Source: Pseudomonas sp. LB-090624
GTDB lineage: Bacteria; Pseudomonadota; Gammaproteobacteria; Pseudomonadales; Pseudomonadaceae
Direction: 5' to 3'
Assembly (NCBI RefSeq): GCF_003205205.1
Contig: NZ_QJRL01000022.1
Span: forward strand, 1-64,000
DNA: 64,000 nt
Below, piece after piece: positions 53,018-62,429 of this stretch. Every line of letters begins with the position of its first letter. Position 1 is the first letter of the stretch. The notes under the pieces are model-generated. The model saw nothing but the letters and a program-made list of their open reading frames with translations, searched no databases and was not told the DNA's origin. A program made the translations under genes and the position numbers.

Positions 53018-54182
53018 CGGCGTTCTCCAACTGTGGATAACACTCGGCCAATGCATTCAACAATAGCTGTACCTGCGCCTCGCTGTGTGCGGCGCTCAGG
53101 GTGACCCGCAGGCGGGCACTGCCAGCCGGCACCGTGGGTGGGCGGATGGCAGTGACCAGCAACCCCCGCTCGCGCAGCATGCGCGACAGGCGCAGGGCCT
53201 GCGCGCTGTCACCAATGACGATTGGCTGGATCGGCGTCGGGCTGTCCATCAATTGCAAACCGATCTGCTGCGCGCCTTCGCGGAACTGCCGGATCAACGC
53301 CGCCAGGTGCTCGCGACGCCAGGTTTCGCGGCGCAGCAGCTCCAGGCTCTTGAGCGTGGCGCAGGCCAATGCAGGTGGCTGGCTGGTGGTGTAGATGTAC
53401 GGGCGGGCAAACTGCACCAGCGTCTCGATCAGCTCTTCGCTGCCGGCAACAAAGGCCCCGGAAGTACCGCAGGCCTTGCCCAGCGTGCCGATCAGCACCG
53501 GCACGTCATCCACGCCCAGGCCGAAGTGCTCGACAATACCGCCGCCCTGGGCGCCCAGCGTGCCCAGACCATGGGCGTCGTCGACCATCAGCCAGGCACC
53601 GCGGGCACGGGCGACATCGGCCAGCGCCGGCAGGTCGGCGAGGTCGCCGTCCATGCTGAACACACCGTCGGTCACCACCAGGGTATTGCCGACGGCCTTG
53701 TCCAGGCGGCTGGCCAGGCTGGTCGGGTCGTTGTGCAAGTAACGGTTGAAGCGGGCACCACTGAGCAGCCCGCCGTCCAGTAGCGAGGCGTGGTTCAGAC
53801 GGTCTTGCAGCACGGTGTCGCCCTGCCCCACCAGCGCAGTGATGGCGCCGAGGTTGGCCATGTAACCGGTGGAGAACAGCAGCGCACGCGGGCGGCCGGT
53901 GAGTTCGGCCAACGCCTCTTCCACCCGATGGTGTGGAGAGCTGTGGCCGATTACCAGATGCGAAGCGCCGCCACCGACACCCCAGTGCTCGGCACCCGCC
54001 TGCCAGGCCGCGATCACATCGGGGTGATTGGCCAGGCCCAGGTAGTCATTGCTGCAGAAAGCCAGCAAACGCTGGCCGTCGACCACCACGTCCGGCCCCT
54101 GTGGGCTCTGCAGCAGTGGCCGCTGCCGATACAGGTCTGCGGCGCGCCGTTCGGCCAGGCGCGCCGCCAGGTCAAAGGCCAT
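53010..54182 (-). CDS. bioF: 8-amino-7-oxononanoate synthase BioF
   Basis: BioF condenses pimeloyl-ACP with L-alanine using pyridoxal phosphate. The 390-residue protein shows FCSNDYLGLANHPDV near residue 41, GGASHLVIGH near residue 70, the cofactor site VDDAHGLGTLGAQGGG, and the Schiff-base lysine in GTLGKACGTSGAF near residue 238. It begins one base after the bioB stop. Confidence 0.96.
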   Translation of the reverse strand: MAFDLAARLAERRAADLYRQRPLLQSPQGPDVVVDGQRLLAFCSNDYLGLANHPDVIAAWQAGAEHWGVGGGASHLVIGHSSPHHRVEEALAELTGRPRALLFSTGYMANLGAITALVGQGDTVLQDRLNHASLLDGGLLSGARFNRYLHNDPTSLASRLDKAVGNTLVVTDGVFSMDGDLADLPALADVARARGAWLMVDDAHGLGTLGAQGGGIVEHFGLGVDDVPVLIGTLGKACGTSGAFVAGSEELIETLVQFARPYIYTTSQPPALACATLKSLELLRRETWRREHLAALIRQFREGAQQIGLQLMDSPTPIQPIVIGDSAQALRLSRMLRERGLLVTAIRPPTVPAGSARLRVTLSAAHSEAQVQLLLNALAECYPQLENADA

Positions 54183-54183
54183 C

Positions 54184-55242
54184 TCAGGCTGTCGCGGCGT
54201 TGTAGAACATCTCGCTGCTGCGCTGCTCGACCAGCGCCTGCTCGATGGCAGCCTGGTGCACTTCATCGGCGTGCTCTTCACGCGCCTCGGGCTTGATGCC
54301 CAGGCGTGCGAACAGCTGCATATCCTTGTCGGCCTGCGGGTTGGCAGTGGTCAACAGTTTTTCGCCGTAGAAGATCGAGTTGGCGCCAGCCATGAAGGCC
54401 AGGGCCTGCATCTGCTCGTTCATCTGCTCGCGGCCGGCGGACAGGCGCACGTGCGACTTGGGCATCAACAGCCGGGCCACTGCCAGCATGCGGATGAAGT
54501 CGAACGGGTCGACATCTTCTTCCTCGGCCAGCGGCGTACCGGCCACCTTGACCAGCATGTTGATCGGTACCGACTCTGGGTGCTCGGGCAGGTTGGCCAG
54601 CTGGATCAGCAGGCCCGCGCGGTCGTCCAGCGACTCGCCCATGCCAAGGATGCCGCCAGAGCAGATCTTCATCCCTGCGTCACGCACATAGGCCAGGGTC
54701 TGCAGGCGCTCGCTGTAGGTGCGGGTGGTGATGATGCTGCCGTAGAACTCTGGCGAGGTGTCGAGGTTGTGGTTGTAGTAGTCCAGGCCGGCCTGGGCCA
54801 GGGCCTTGGTCTGCTCCTCGTCGAGCTTGCCCAGGGTCATGCAGGTTTCCAGGCCCATGGCCTTCACGCCTTTGACCATCTCCAGCACGTAGGGCATGTC
54901 CTTGGCCGACGGGTGCTTCCACGCCGCGCCCATGCAGAAGCGGGTAGAGCCGATGGCTTTGGCGCGGGCGGCTTCTTCCAGCACCTTCTGCACTTCCATC
55001 AGCTTTTGCTTTTCCAGCCCGGTGTTGTAGTGGCCGGACTGCGGACAATATTTGCAATCTTCCGGGCAGGCGCCCGTCTTGATCGACAGCAGGGTCGAAA
55101 CCTGCACGCGGTTCGGGTCGAAATGCGCGCGGTGCACGGTCTGCGCCTGGAACAGCAGGTCGTTGAAGGGTTGCTGGAACAGCGCCTTGACCTCGGCCAG
55201 GGACCAGTCGTGACGTATTGTTGCAGTTGTGCTGGCGCTCAT
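54184..55242 (-). CDS. bioB: Biotin synthase BioB
   Basis: BioB is the radical SAM enzyme that inserts sulfur into dethiobiotin. The 352-residue protein has the 4Fe-4S cysteines C59, C63 and C66 (ACPEDCKYCPQS) and the later sequence of conserved cysteines and arginine (TCMTLG, YVRDAGMKICSGGILG). It is the first gene of bioBFHCD. Its promoter, 65-100 bases upstream, overlaps a BirA-like operator. Confidence 0.97.
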   Translation of the reverse strand: MSASTTATIRHDWSLAEVKALFQQPFNDLLFQAQTVHRAHFDPNRVQVSTLLSIKTGACPEDCKYCPQSGHYNTGLEKQKLMEVQKVLEEAARAKAIGSTRFCMGAAWKHPSAKDMPYVLEMVKGVKAMGLETCMTLGKLDEEQTKALAQAGLDYYNHNLDTSPEFYGSIITTRTYSERLQTLAYVRDAGMKICSGGILGMGESLDDRAGLLIQLANLPEHPESVPINMLVKVAGTPLAEEEDVDPFDFIRMLAVARLLMPKSHVRLSAGREQMNEQMQALAFMAGANSIFYGEKLLTTANPQADKDMQLFARLGIKPEAREEHADEVHQAAIEQALVEQRSSEMFYNAATA

Positions 55243-55314
55243 CGGCGTTTCCTTGTTTAGGCTGAAGCAGGCGCCGGGACAGGAAAGCCCGCCAGCGCAT
55301 CACGGATAGCTCGC

Positions 55315-55369
55315 ATAGTCATGGAAGGCTTATGAACTGTCAACCACGCATGAAAAGACTGGTTTACAA
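55315..55369 (-). promoter_or_regulatory. bioB promoter with BirA-like operator
   Basis: On the minus strand, TTGACA (55343-55338) and GACTAT (55320-55315) are 17 bases apart. Overlapping the -35, CTGTCAACC (55337-55345) and GGTTTACAA (55361-55369) form a dyad with a 15-base spacer, very close to the E. coli bio operator TTGTAAACC...GGTTTACAA. Binding by biotinyl-AMP-loaded BirA would block the promoter. It also covers the first codons of comF. Confidence 0.7.
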
Positions 55370-56063
55370 GTGGTCACTTATTAATCAAACATGCCTGCTT
55401 TGTGATGTACCTGCCGGGCAGCACTATCCACTGTGCATGGCCTGCGAACAAGAACTGCCCTGGCTGGGTGATCATTGCCGCTATTGCGCCCTACCGCTGC
55501 CCATGGCTGGCCTGGCCTGCGCCCAGTGCTGCCGCCGCTTGCCGGCATTCGAACAGGTCATTGCGCTGTGGCATTTCGGCTTTCCGGTGGACACATTGAT
55601 CAGCCGTTTCAAGCACAACCGGCAGTGGCCTGTGGGGCGGTTGCTGGCCGAGTTGCTGGGGCACGGGCTGCTGCACCGCTTTGCTGAGGGCCTGCCACGC
55701 CCCGACCTGCTGTTGCCTGTGCCCTTGGCCAGGCGTCGACTACGCGAGCGGGGGTTCAACCAGGCGGGGATGCTTGGGCGCTGGCTGTCATCGCAGCTGG
55801 GGCTACCTTGCGACGATCGGTTGTTGCTGCGCACGCGCGAGACGCCAGCGCAGCAACGGCTGGATGCCAAGGCACGACGGCGCAATTTGCGCCAGGCGTT
55901 CACGGTCGCCGGTGACGTGACGGGCAAACATGTCGCCATCATCGATGATGTGTTGACCACCGGTGCCACCGCCCAGGCGATTGCCCAGGTGCTGCGCGAG
56001 GCCGGGGCGCACAAGGTCGATGTGTATTGCCTGGCACGAACGCCCAAGCCGGGGTATGTATGA
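55332..56063 (+). CDS. comF: ComF family protein (amidophosphoribosyltransferase-like)
   Basis: This 243-residue protein matches the ComF/GntX family linked to DNA uptake and use. Amino-terminal zinc-ribbon cysteines (CLLC, then CMAC and CRYC, with a further CAQCC) are followed by a phosphoribosyltransferase domain with the motif VAIIDDVLTTGATAQAI near residue 198. The ATG at 55332, with GGAAGG in front, overlaps the BirA-like operator; a start at the second methionine (MKRLVYKW) is also possible. It is divergent from bioB. Confidence 0.9.
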   Translation: MNCQPRMKRLVYKWSLINQTCLLCDVPAGQHYPLCMACEQELPWLGDHCRYCALPLPMAGLACAQCCRRLPAFEQVIALWHFGFPVDTLISRFKHNRQWPVGRLLAELLGHGLLHRFAEGLPRPDLLLPVPLARRRLRERGFNQAGMLGRWLSSQLGLPCDDRLLLRTRETPAQQRLDAKARRRNLRQAFTVAGDVTGKHVAIIDDVLTTGATAQAIAQVLREAGAHKVDVYCLARTPKPGYV

Positions 56064-56158
56064 CTCGACAGCCCCTGTGGTACCGACCTCAGGATTTTGC
56101 GAGACAGCTGTGGCTGCGCAATTCACACTTGGCTACCCCTTACATCGACTGACTCCCT

Positions 56159-56905
56159 ATGCCCCTACCCACCCTCCTCACCCAGCACATCGCCCGCCGC
56201 CCACAGCGCATCGCGCTGCTGCAGCACGTTGCCGAGCAAGGCTCGATCACCCGCGCCGCCAAGGCTGCTGGCATCAGCTACAAAGCGGCCTGGGATGCCA
56301 TCGATGAGCTCAACAACCTGGCCAGCCAGCCCTTGGTCGAGCGCAGCACCGGTGGCCGCGGCGGTGGCGGCGCGCGCCTGTCTGCAGAAGGTGAGCGCGT
56401 TCTGCGCCTGTATCAGAGGCTGCAGGCCCTGCAGGCGCAAATGCTCGACGCCGCTGAAGAATCCAGCGACCTCGACCTGCTCGGGCGCCTCATGCTGCGC
56501 ACCAGTGCGCGTAACCAACTGCAGGGACAGGTCAGCGGTTTGCGCCGAGAAGGCCGCTATGACCGCGTGAGCCTGGCCTTGGGTGGCGGGCTGGAGATCG
56601 AGGCGCTGATCACCCACGACAGCACGGCGCGGCTTGAGCTGACGCTGGGAACGATGGTGGTGGCCCTGCTCAAGGCGGGGTGGGTGCGGTTGCTGGCGGA
56701 GGGGGAAGAGGCAGAAGCGGGGAGCAACTGCCTGCGGGCGACAGTGGAGGAAGTATTGGCTGAGGTCGATGAGCCCAGTGAAGTCAGGTTGGCGCTTGGC
56801 AATGGGCAGACGCTGTGTGCCATGGCCGAGGCTGATTGGCTGGCCGAGCAGCAGGTAAGGGTGCAATTCCATCCTTCTTATGTGTTGATAGGGATACCTG
56901 CGTAA
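56159..56905 (+). CDS. ModE-like molybdate-responsive regulator
   Basis: This 248-residue protein has an amino-terminal LysR/ModE winged helix (LLQHVAEQGSITRAAKAAGI, then SYKAAWDAIDELNN and GGGGARLSAEG) and two TOBE/MOP-like molybdate-binding halves from about residue 110 (LMLRTSARNQLQGQVSGL). Such proteins repress molybdate uptake or tune molybdoenzyme genes. No mod transport gene is adjacent, so targets are elsewhere. The fold assignment is good; true orthology to E. coli ModE is not certain. Confidence 0.85.
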   Translation: MPLPTLLTQHIARRPQRIALLQHVAEQGSITRAAKAAGISYKAAWDAIDELNNLASQPLVERSTGGRGGGGARLSAEGERVLRLYQRLQALQAQMLDAAEESSDLDLLGRLMLRTSARNQLQGQVSGLRREGRYDRVSLALGGGLEIEALITHDSTARLELTLGTMVVALLKAGWVRLLAEGEEAEAGSNCLRATVEEVLAEVDEPSEVRLALGNGQTLCAMAEADWLAEQQVRVQFHPSYVLIGIPA

Positions 56906-56908
56906 CCG

Positions 56909-56936
56909 GGGCTCGCCCGCGAGGAGGCCGGCCCAG
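56909..56936. repeat. Partial P. putida REP element
   Basis: GGGGCTCGCCCGCGAGGAGG and the following CCGGCCC match half of the P. putida REP consensus with small changes, between the ModE-like gene and srkA. Confidence 0.55.
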
Positions 56937-56983
56937 GGATAACGCGGTACCATGGCCTCCAGCCGCTTACCCCCGGAGTTCCC

Positions 56984-57958
56984 ATGTCCCACCCCTTCGA
57001 CACCCTCACCCCCGACCTGGTCCTGGACGCCGTGGAAAGCATTGGCTTTCTCAGCGATGCCCGGGTGCTGGCACTGAACAGCTACGAGAACCGCGTCTAT
57101 CAGGTGGGCATCGAAGACGCCCAGCCGTTGATTGCCAAGTTCTACCGCCCAGGCCGCTGGAGCGATGCGGCGATACTCGAAGAACACAGCTTTACCGCCG
57201 AACTGGCCGACTGTGAAGTGCCGGTGGTTGCGCCCCTGCAGCACGATGGCCGCACATTGTTCGAACACCAGGGCTTCCGCTTCACCCTGTTCCCTCGCCG
57301 CGGCGGGCATGCCCCAGAGCCGGGCAACCTCGACCAGCTCTACCGCCTGGGCCAGCTGCTTGGCCGCCTGCATGCCGTGGGCGCCAGCAAACCCTTCGAG
57401 CACCGCGAAGCGCTGGCTGTGGACAACTTCGGCCATGCCTCGCTGAAAACCCTGCTGGAGGGCGATTTTGTCCCGCGCGAACTGCTACCGGCGTTCCAAT
57501 CCGTTGCCCGCGACTTGCTCAAACGCGTCGAAGACATCTATAGCCGTACCCCGCACCAGCTCATTCGCCTGCACGGCGACCTGCACCCCGGCAACCTGAT
57601 GCACCGGGACGAGGTGTATCACGTGGTCGACCTCGACGATTGCCGGATGGGCCCGGCGGTGCAGGATCTGTGGATGATGTTGGCCGGTAACCGCGAAGAG
57701 CGGCTGGGGCAACTGGCCGAACTGATCGACGGCTACAACGAGTTTCACGATTTCGACCCGCGCGAGCTGGCCCTGATCGAACCGCTGCGTGCCTTGCGCC
57801 AACTGCACTACAGCGCCTGGCTGGCACGCCGCTGGGATGATCCGGCGTTCCCGCGCAGCTTCCCCTGGTTCGGCCAGCCACGTTATTGGGGCGATCAGAT
57901 TCTGGCCCTGCGCGAACAAATGGCGGCACTGGATGAAGCACCGCTGAAATTGTTCTAG
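56984..57958 (+). CDS. srkA: Stress response serine/threonine kinase SrkA (YihE/RdoA)
   Basis: This 324-residue protein belongs to the choline-kinase-like YihE/SrkA family, which counteracts stress-induced death in E. coli. The catalytic HGDLHPGNLM near residue 195 and metal-binding VVDLDDCRMGP near residue 211 are intact, and the family opening FDTLTPDLVLDAVE is present. Its physiological substrate is unknown. It has its own ribosome binding site (GGAG) and stands 64 bases before rarD. Confidence 0.9.
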   Translation: MSHPFDTLTPDLVLDAVESIGFLSDARVLALNSYENRVYQVGIEDAQPLIAKFYRPGRWSDAAILEEHSFTAELADCEVPVVAPLQHDGRTLFEHQGFRFTLFPRRGGHAPEPGNLDQLYRLGQLLGRLHAVGASKPFEHREALAVDNFGHASLKTLLEGDFVPRELLPAFQSVARDLLKRVEDIYSRTPHQLIRLHGDLHPGNLMHRDEVYHVVDLDDCRMGPAVQDLWMMLAGNREERLGQLAELIDGYNEFHDFDPRELALIEPLRALRQLHYSAWLARRWDDPAFPRSFPWFGQPRYWGDQILALREQMAALDEAPLKLF

Positions 57959-58022
57959 AAGCGTACCCACCTCTGTCTACAATAGGCGTCGCTTTATTTA
58001 GCTACCTAAGCAAGGATTCTGC

Positions 58023-58910
58023 ATGCACGCCGCAAACCCGCGTCGCGGGTACATTCTGGGCCTGAGCGCCTACATCATCTGGGGCATGTTCCCCCTCTAC
58101 TTCAAGGCAATACAGAGCGTTCCGGCGGTAGAGATCATCGTCCACCGGGTGCTCTGGTCGGCGCTGTTCGGCTCGCTACTGCTGCTGATGTGGAAACATC
58201 CTGGCTGGTGGCGCGAACTGCGTGAAAACCCGCGCCGGCTGGGCATCCTGGCCCTGAGCGGGGCGCTAATCGCCGGTAACTGGCTGACCTACGTGTGGTC
58301 GGTGAACAACGGCCGCATGCTCGAAGCCAGCCTGGGTTACTACATCAACCCGCTGATCAACGTGCTGCTGGGCATGCTGATTCTTGGCGAACGCCTGCGC
58401 CGCCTGCAGTGGCTGGCGGTAGGCATGGCTGCCGTGGGTGTGGCGCAGCAGGTGTGGCAAGTGGGCAGCCTGCCGTGGGTATCGCTGGCGCTGGCGCTGA
58501 GCTTCGGCTTCTACGGGCTGATCCGCAAGCAGGCGCCGGTGGCTGCGCTGCCCGGCTTGGTGGTGGAAACCTGGATGTTGGTGCCGCTGGCGCTCGGCTG
58601 GCTATTGCTGCACCCGGCGGCGATGAGTGCCCAAGGCGCGTTCTACACCAGCAGCGAGGCCTTGTGGCTGATGGCAGCGGGGCCGGTAACTCTGGTGCCG
58701 CTGGTGTGCTTCAACGCAGCAGCGCGGCACCTGCCATACACCACGTTGGGCTTCCTGCAGTACCTGGCACCGACCTTGGTGCTGCTGCAAGCAGTGCTAC
58801 TGTTCGATGAACATCTGTCGTCGAGCACACTGGTGGCGTTCATGTTCATCTGGGCGGGCCTGGCGATTTACAGCGTCGATGCGTGGCTGAACTTGCGCAA
58901 ACGTAGCTGA
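58023..58910 (+). CDS. rarD: RarD, EamA-family permease
   Basis: This 295-residue inner-membrane protein has ten predicted transmembrane segments and two EamA repeats, with the RarD opening RRGYILGLSAYIIWGMFPLY. RarD was named for chloramphenicol sensitivity, but its transported substrate is not established. An AAGG-type ribosome binding site precedes the ATG. Confidence 0.9.
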   Translation: MHAANPRRGYILGLSAYIIWGMFPLYFKAIQSVPAVEIIVHRVLWSALFGSLLLLMWKHPGWWRELRENPRRLGILALSGALIAGNWLTYVWSVNNGRMLEASLGYYINPLINVLLGMLILGERLRRLQWLAVGMAAVGVAQQVWQVGSLPWVSLALALSFGFYGLIRKQAPVAALPGLVVETWMLVPLALGWLLLHPAAMSAQGAFYTSSEALWLMAAGPVTLVPLVCFNAAARHLPYTTLGFLQYLAPTLVLLQAVLLFDEHLSSSTLVAFMFIWAGLAIYSVDAWLNLRKRS

Positions 58911-58927
58911 TCAGAAAACGATCAAAA

Positions 58928-58960
58928 CTCTGCAGGCCATGTAGCGCCTGGCCTGCAGAG
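58928..58960. terminator. Perfect 12-bp hairpin after rarD
   Basis: CTCTGCAGGCCA and TGGCCTGCAGAG flank a 9-base loop, 17 bases past the rarD stop. No T-run follows. It probably ends or stabilises the rarD transcript. Confidence 0.6.
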
Positions 58961-58973
58961 ACATCTCCATAGG

Positions 58974-59095
58974 TTATCCACACCCTCGTCCCCGCGCTTT
59001 GTGCACAAGCTGCTGATAATTGGGCATTTTTTGAGCAAAACAGTACAAGGCACGTGATACCTGGGCTGGAGAGGTACACCCCCAGGTTATCCACA
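58974..59095. promoter_or_regulatory. Two perfect DnaA boxes
   Basis: TTATCCACA occurs at 58974-58982 and 59087-59095 in the same orientation, in the 328-base gap between rarD and the GcvR-like gene. They match the strict DnaA consensus. The rest of the gap holds a further P. putida repeat near 59184-59228 (GGGCCGC/GCGGCCC hairpin) and no gene. Confidence 0.5.
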
Positions 59096-59238
59096 GGGCC
59101 TTCCCCGTGATATCGGGATAACCGCAGATGGCCGCTTCGCAACACAAGGCCGCCCCACATTTGTCCGGTGTACGCAGGACCATGTGGGAGCGGCCTTGCG
59201 TCGCGACAGGGCCGCAAAGCGGCCCCGGCAATCGCTGA

Positions 59239-59757
59239 TCAATCCTCTGCCCGCAGCTTCAACTCCACCATCAAGTCATCCGCCAGGCTCTCCAGCCGCT
59301 GCTGCAGTTCATCCAGCGGCAAGGTCAACGGCAACGCCAGCAATGCGTCGGCGTGGAACAACGGCTCACTGCTCATCGGCGCCGGCCGCACTTCTGTGGA
59401 AAACCGCTCGACGTTTACCTGCAGCTCGGCCAGCAAGCGGGTAATGTCCCGCACGATCCCCGGCCGATCATTACCCACCAGCTCCATGGCAATCGGCTTC
59501 CAGGTGCACGATGGCTCGATCCCGCTCTCGGCAATCAGCACGCGTATGTCATACCTGGCCAGCCCCTGCAGCGAGGCCACGAGTTCGGCGTAATTCTCTG
59601 CCGGCACCGCCACCCGCAGGATGCCTGCAAACTGGCCGGCCATGCGTGACATGCGGCTTTCCAGCCAGTTGCCACTGTGGTCGGCGATGCACTGGGCAAT
59701 GCGTTCGACCTGGCCGGCCTTGTCAGGGGCAATCACAGTCAGTACAAGATGATCCAC
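59239..59757 (-). CDS. GcvR-like ACT-domain protein
   Basis: This 172-residue protein carries two ACT domains (VDHLVLTVIAPDKAGQVERI at the start and IAMELVGNDRPGIVRDITRL near residue 90), the arrangement of GcvR, which modulates GcvA control of the glycine cleavage system. The start is taken as GTG at 59757, because GAGGAAGG lies just upstream and the ACT domain begins there; an ATG forty codons earlier adds a non-conserved lead. No gcv genes are nearby, so the regulatory target is inferred only from the family. Confidence 0.8.
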   Translation of the reverse strand: MDHLVLTVIAPDKAGQVERIAQCIADHSGNWLESRMSRMAGQFAGILRVAVPAENYAELVASLQGLARYDIRVLIAESGIEPSCTWKPIAMELVGNDRPGIVRDITRLLAELQVNVERFSTEVRPAPMSSEPLFHADALLALPLTLPLDELQQRLESLADDLMVELKLRAED

Positions 59758-60207
59758 AAGCCCTTCCTCGTGTCGGACCGCGCCGGGCGGCAGATAATCG
59801 GGGGATCCGCTCAGTATAGGCAAGGCGCGGCAACCTGCCGCAGGGCAATCCGCACAGCCAATCGTGTACTGTTTCAAGATTTATCTGGAACAATCCACCA
59901 GTTTTTTGCGAACATACCCATTCCCAGCGTGACCATACGCGACCAACGGGTCGCATAACGGCGCTTTTAGTCTGATTTTGCCCCGCCTACTGCTTCATGT
60001 AGTATCCCGTGGCGCGGACTACAAAACGTCGTTTGGATGTCTGCCAAGGCGCCTGTGAAAATACGCACACTGCCTGCCAGCCCGTCTGGCAGGCTGCACC
60101 CAGCCGCGCTCGGGCTCACCCCCGGGAGCAAGCACTGGTACGTGTTTAGAGAAGCGCTACAGGCTTAATACAGAAGAGCGAAATAGCTGAGCAGAGTGAG
60201 GCAAGCA
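59758..60207. other. 450-base regulatory gap upstream of glcB
   Basis: No gene is seen. It contains the hairpins GCGACC-AAC-GGTCGC (about 59939-59954) and GCCTGCCAG-CCCGT-CTGGCAGGC (about 60071-60094), both within the likely glcB leader. The region should also hold the minus-strand promoter of the GcvR-like gene. Confidence 0.5.
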
Positions 60208-62385
60208 ATGACTGGATACGTTCAAGTCGGTGGCCTTCAGGTCGCCAAGGTCCTGTACGACTTCGTGAACAACGAAGCCATCCCCGGGACCGGCATCGTC
60301 GCCGAGCAGTTCTGGGCGGGTGCAGAGAAGATCATCAATGACCTCGCTCCAAAGAACAAAGCCCTGCTCGCCAAGCGCGACGAGCTGCAAGCCAAGATCG
60401 ACGCCTACCATCAGGCACGCAAAGGCCAGGCCCACGACGCCGTAGCCTACAAAGCATTCCTCCAGGAAATCGGCTACCTGCTGCCACAAGCCGACGATTT
60501 CCAGGCCACCACCCAGAACGTGGACGAAGAAATCGCCCACATGGCCGGCCCACAGCTGGTTGTTCCGGTGATGAACGCCCGTTTCGCCCTGAACGCCGCC
60601 AACGCCCGTTGGGGTTCGCTGTACGACGCGTTGTATGGCACCGACGCCATCAGCGATGAAGGTGGCGCCGAGAAAGGCCAGGGTTACAACAAGCTGCGTG
60701 GCGACAAAGTCATCGCCTTCGCCCGCGCCTTCCTTGATGAAGCCGCGCCATTGGCTGCCGGCTCGCATGTCGACTCTACCGCCTACCGCATCGAAGGCGG
60801 CAAGCTGGTGGTCACCCTGAAGGGCGGCAGCAACAGTGGCCTGCGTGATGACGCACAGCTGATTGGCTTCCACGGCGACGCCGCGGCACCGACTGCCGTG
60901 CTGCTCAAGCACAACGGCCTGCATTTCGAAATCCAGGTCGACGCCAGCACCCCGGTCGGCAGCACCGACGCGGCCGGCGTCAAAGACATCCTGATGGAGT
61001 CGGCGCTGACCACCATCATGGACTGCGAAGACTCCGTTGCCGCCGTCGACGCCGACGACAAGGTCATCGTCTACCGCAACTGGCTGGGCCTGATGAAAGG
61101 CGACCTGGCCGAAAGCGTGAGCAAGGGTGGCAAGACCTTCACCCGTACCATGAACCCGGACCGCGAGTACGCCGCACCCAACGGTGGCAGCGTAACCCTG
61201 CACGGCCGTTCGCTGCTGTTCGTGCGTAACGTTGGCCACCTGATGACCAACCCGGCGATTCTGGATGCCCAAGGCAACGAGATCCCAGAAGGCATCCAGG
61301 ACGGCCTCTTCACCAACCTGATCGCCCTGCACAACCTCAACGGCAACACCAGCCGCAAGAACACCCGCAGCGGCAGCGTATACATCGTCAAGCCGAAGAT
61401 GCACGGCCCTGAAGAGGTGGCATTCGCCGCCGAGATCTTCAGCCAGGTCGAAGACCTGCTGGGCATGCCGCGCAACACCGTCAAGGTCGGCATCATGGAC
61501 GAGGAACGCCGTACCACGGTCAACCTCAAGTCCTGCATCAAGGCAGCTGCCGAGCGCGTGGCGTTCATCAACACCGGCTTCCTCGACCGCACCGGCGACG
61601 AGATCCACACCTCGATGGAAGCCGGCGCCGTGGTGCGCAAGGGCGCCATGAAGCACGAGAAGTGGATCGGCGCGTACGAGAACAACAACGTCGACGTAGG
61701 CCTGGCCACCGGCCTGCAGGGCCGTGCCCAGATCGGCAAAGGCATGTGGGCCATGCCGGACCTGATGGCCGCCATGCTCGAGCAGAAGATCGCCCACCCG
61801 CTGGCCGGCGCCAACACCGCCTGGGTACCGTCGCCGACTGCCGCCACGCTGCATGCCCTGCACTACCACAAGGTTGACGTGCAGGCACGCCAGCGTGAAC
61901 TGGCCTCGCGTACCCCGGCTTCGGTAGACGACATCCTGGCCATCCCGCTGGCTGCCGACACCAACTGGTCGGACGAAGAGATCCGCAATGAGCTGGACAA
62001 CAACGCCCAGGGCATCCTCGGCTACGTGGTTCGCTGGATCGACCAGGGTGTGGGTTGCTCGAAGGTGCCGGACATCAACAACGTCGGCCTGATGGAAGAC
62101 CGCGCAACCCTGCGTATTTCGGCCCAGCTGCTGGCCAACTGGCTGCGCCACGGCGTGGTCAGCCAGGAGCAGGTGCTGGAAAGCCTCAAGCGCATGGCCG
62201 TGGTGGTTGACCAGCAGAACGCTGGTGACGCCCTGTACCGCCCGATGGCGCCGAACTTCGACGACAACGTCGCGTTCCAGGCGGCTGTGGAGCTGGTGGT
62301 GGAAGGTGGCAAGCAGCCGAACGGTTATACCGAGCCGGTGCTGCACCGCCGTCGCCGCGAGTTCAAGGCGCGTAACGGGTTGTAA
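60208..62385 (+). CDS. glcB: Malate synthase G
   Basis: GlcB condenses glyoxylate with acetyl-CoA to malate, serving the glyoxylate bypass and glycolate use. The 725-residue monomeric G-form begins MTGYVQVGGLQVAKVLYDFV and shows LMESALTTIMDCEDSVAAVD near residue 262, GTNMN-like RTMNPDR and the late MGIMDEERRTTVNLK-type segment near residue 430. The ATG is preferred over an in-frame GTG four codons upstream. It is not in a glc operon here, as in other P. putida group genomes. Confidence 0.96.
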   Translation: MTGYVQVGGLQVAKVLYDFVNNEAIPGTGIVAEQFWAGAEKIINDLAPKNKALLAKRDELQAKIDAYHQARKGQAHDAVAYKAFLQEIGYLLPQADDFQATTQNVDEEIAHMAGPQLVVPVMNARFALNAANARWGSLYDALYGTDAISDEGGAEKGQGYNKLRGDKVIAFARAFLDEAAPLAAGSHVDSTAYRIEGGKLVVTLKGGSNSGLRDDAQLIGFHGDAAAPTAVLLKHNGLHFEIQVDASTPVGSTDAAGVKDILMESALTTIMDCEDSVAAVDADDKVIVYRNWLGLMKGDLAESVSKGGKTFTRTMNPDREYAAPNGGSVTLHGRSLLFVRNVGHLMTNPAILDAQGNEIPEGIQDGLFTNLIALHNLNGNTSRKNTRSGSVYIVKPKMHGPEEVAFAAEIFSQVEDLLGMPRNTVKVGIMDEERRTTVNLKSCIKAAAERVAFINTGFLDRTGDEIHTSMEAGAVVRKGAMKHEKWIGAYENNNVDVGLATGLQGRAQIGKGMWAMPDLMAAMLEQKIAHPLAGANTAWVPSPTAATLHALHYHKVDVQARQRELASRTPASVDDILAIPLAADTNWSDEEIRNELDNNAQGILGYVVRWIDQGVGCSKVPDINNVGLMEDRATLRISAQLLANWLRHGVVSQEQVLESLKRMAVVVDQQNAGDALYRPMAPNFDDNVAFQAAVELVVEGGKQPNGYTEPVLHRRRREFKARNGL

Positions 62386-62400
62386 GTAGCATCTGCGCCA

Positions 62401-62421
62401 GGGGGCCGTTCTGCGGCCCCC
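62401..62421. terminator. Hairpin between convergent glcB and response-regulator genes
   Basis: GGGGGCCG (62401-62408) and CGGCCCCC (62414-62421) are perfect complements around TTCTG, placed between two stop codons. No T-run; likely a bidirectional stop. Confidence 0.6.
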
Positions 62422-62429
62422 ACTGCGCA

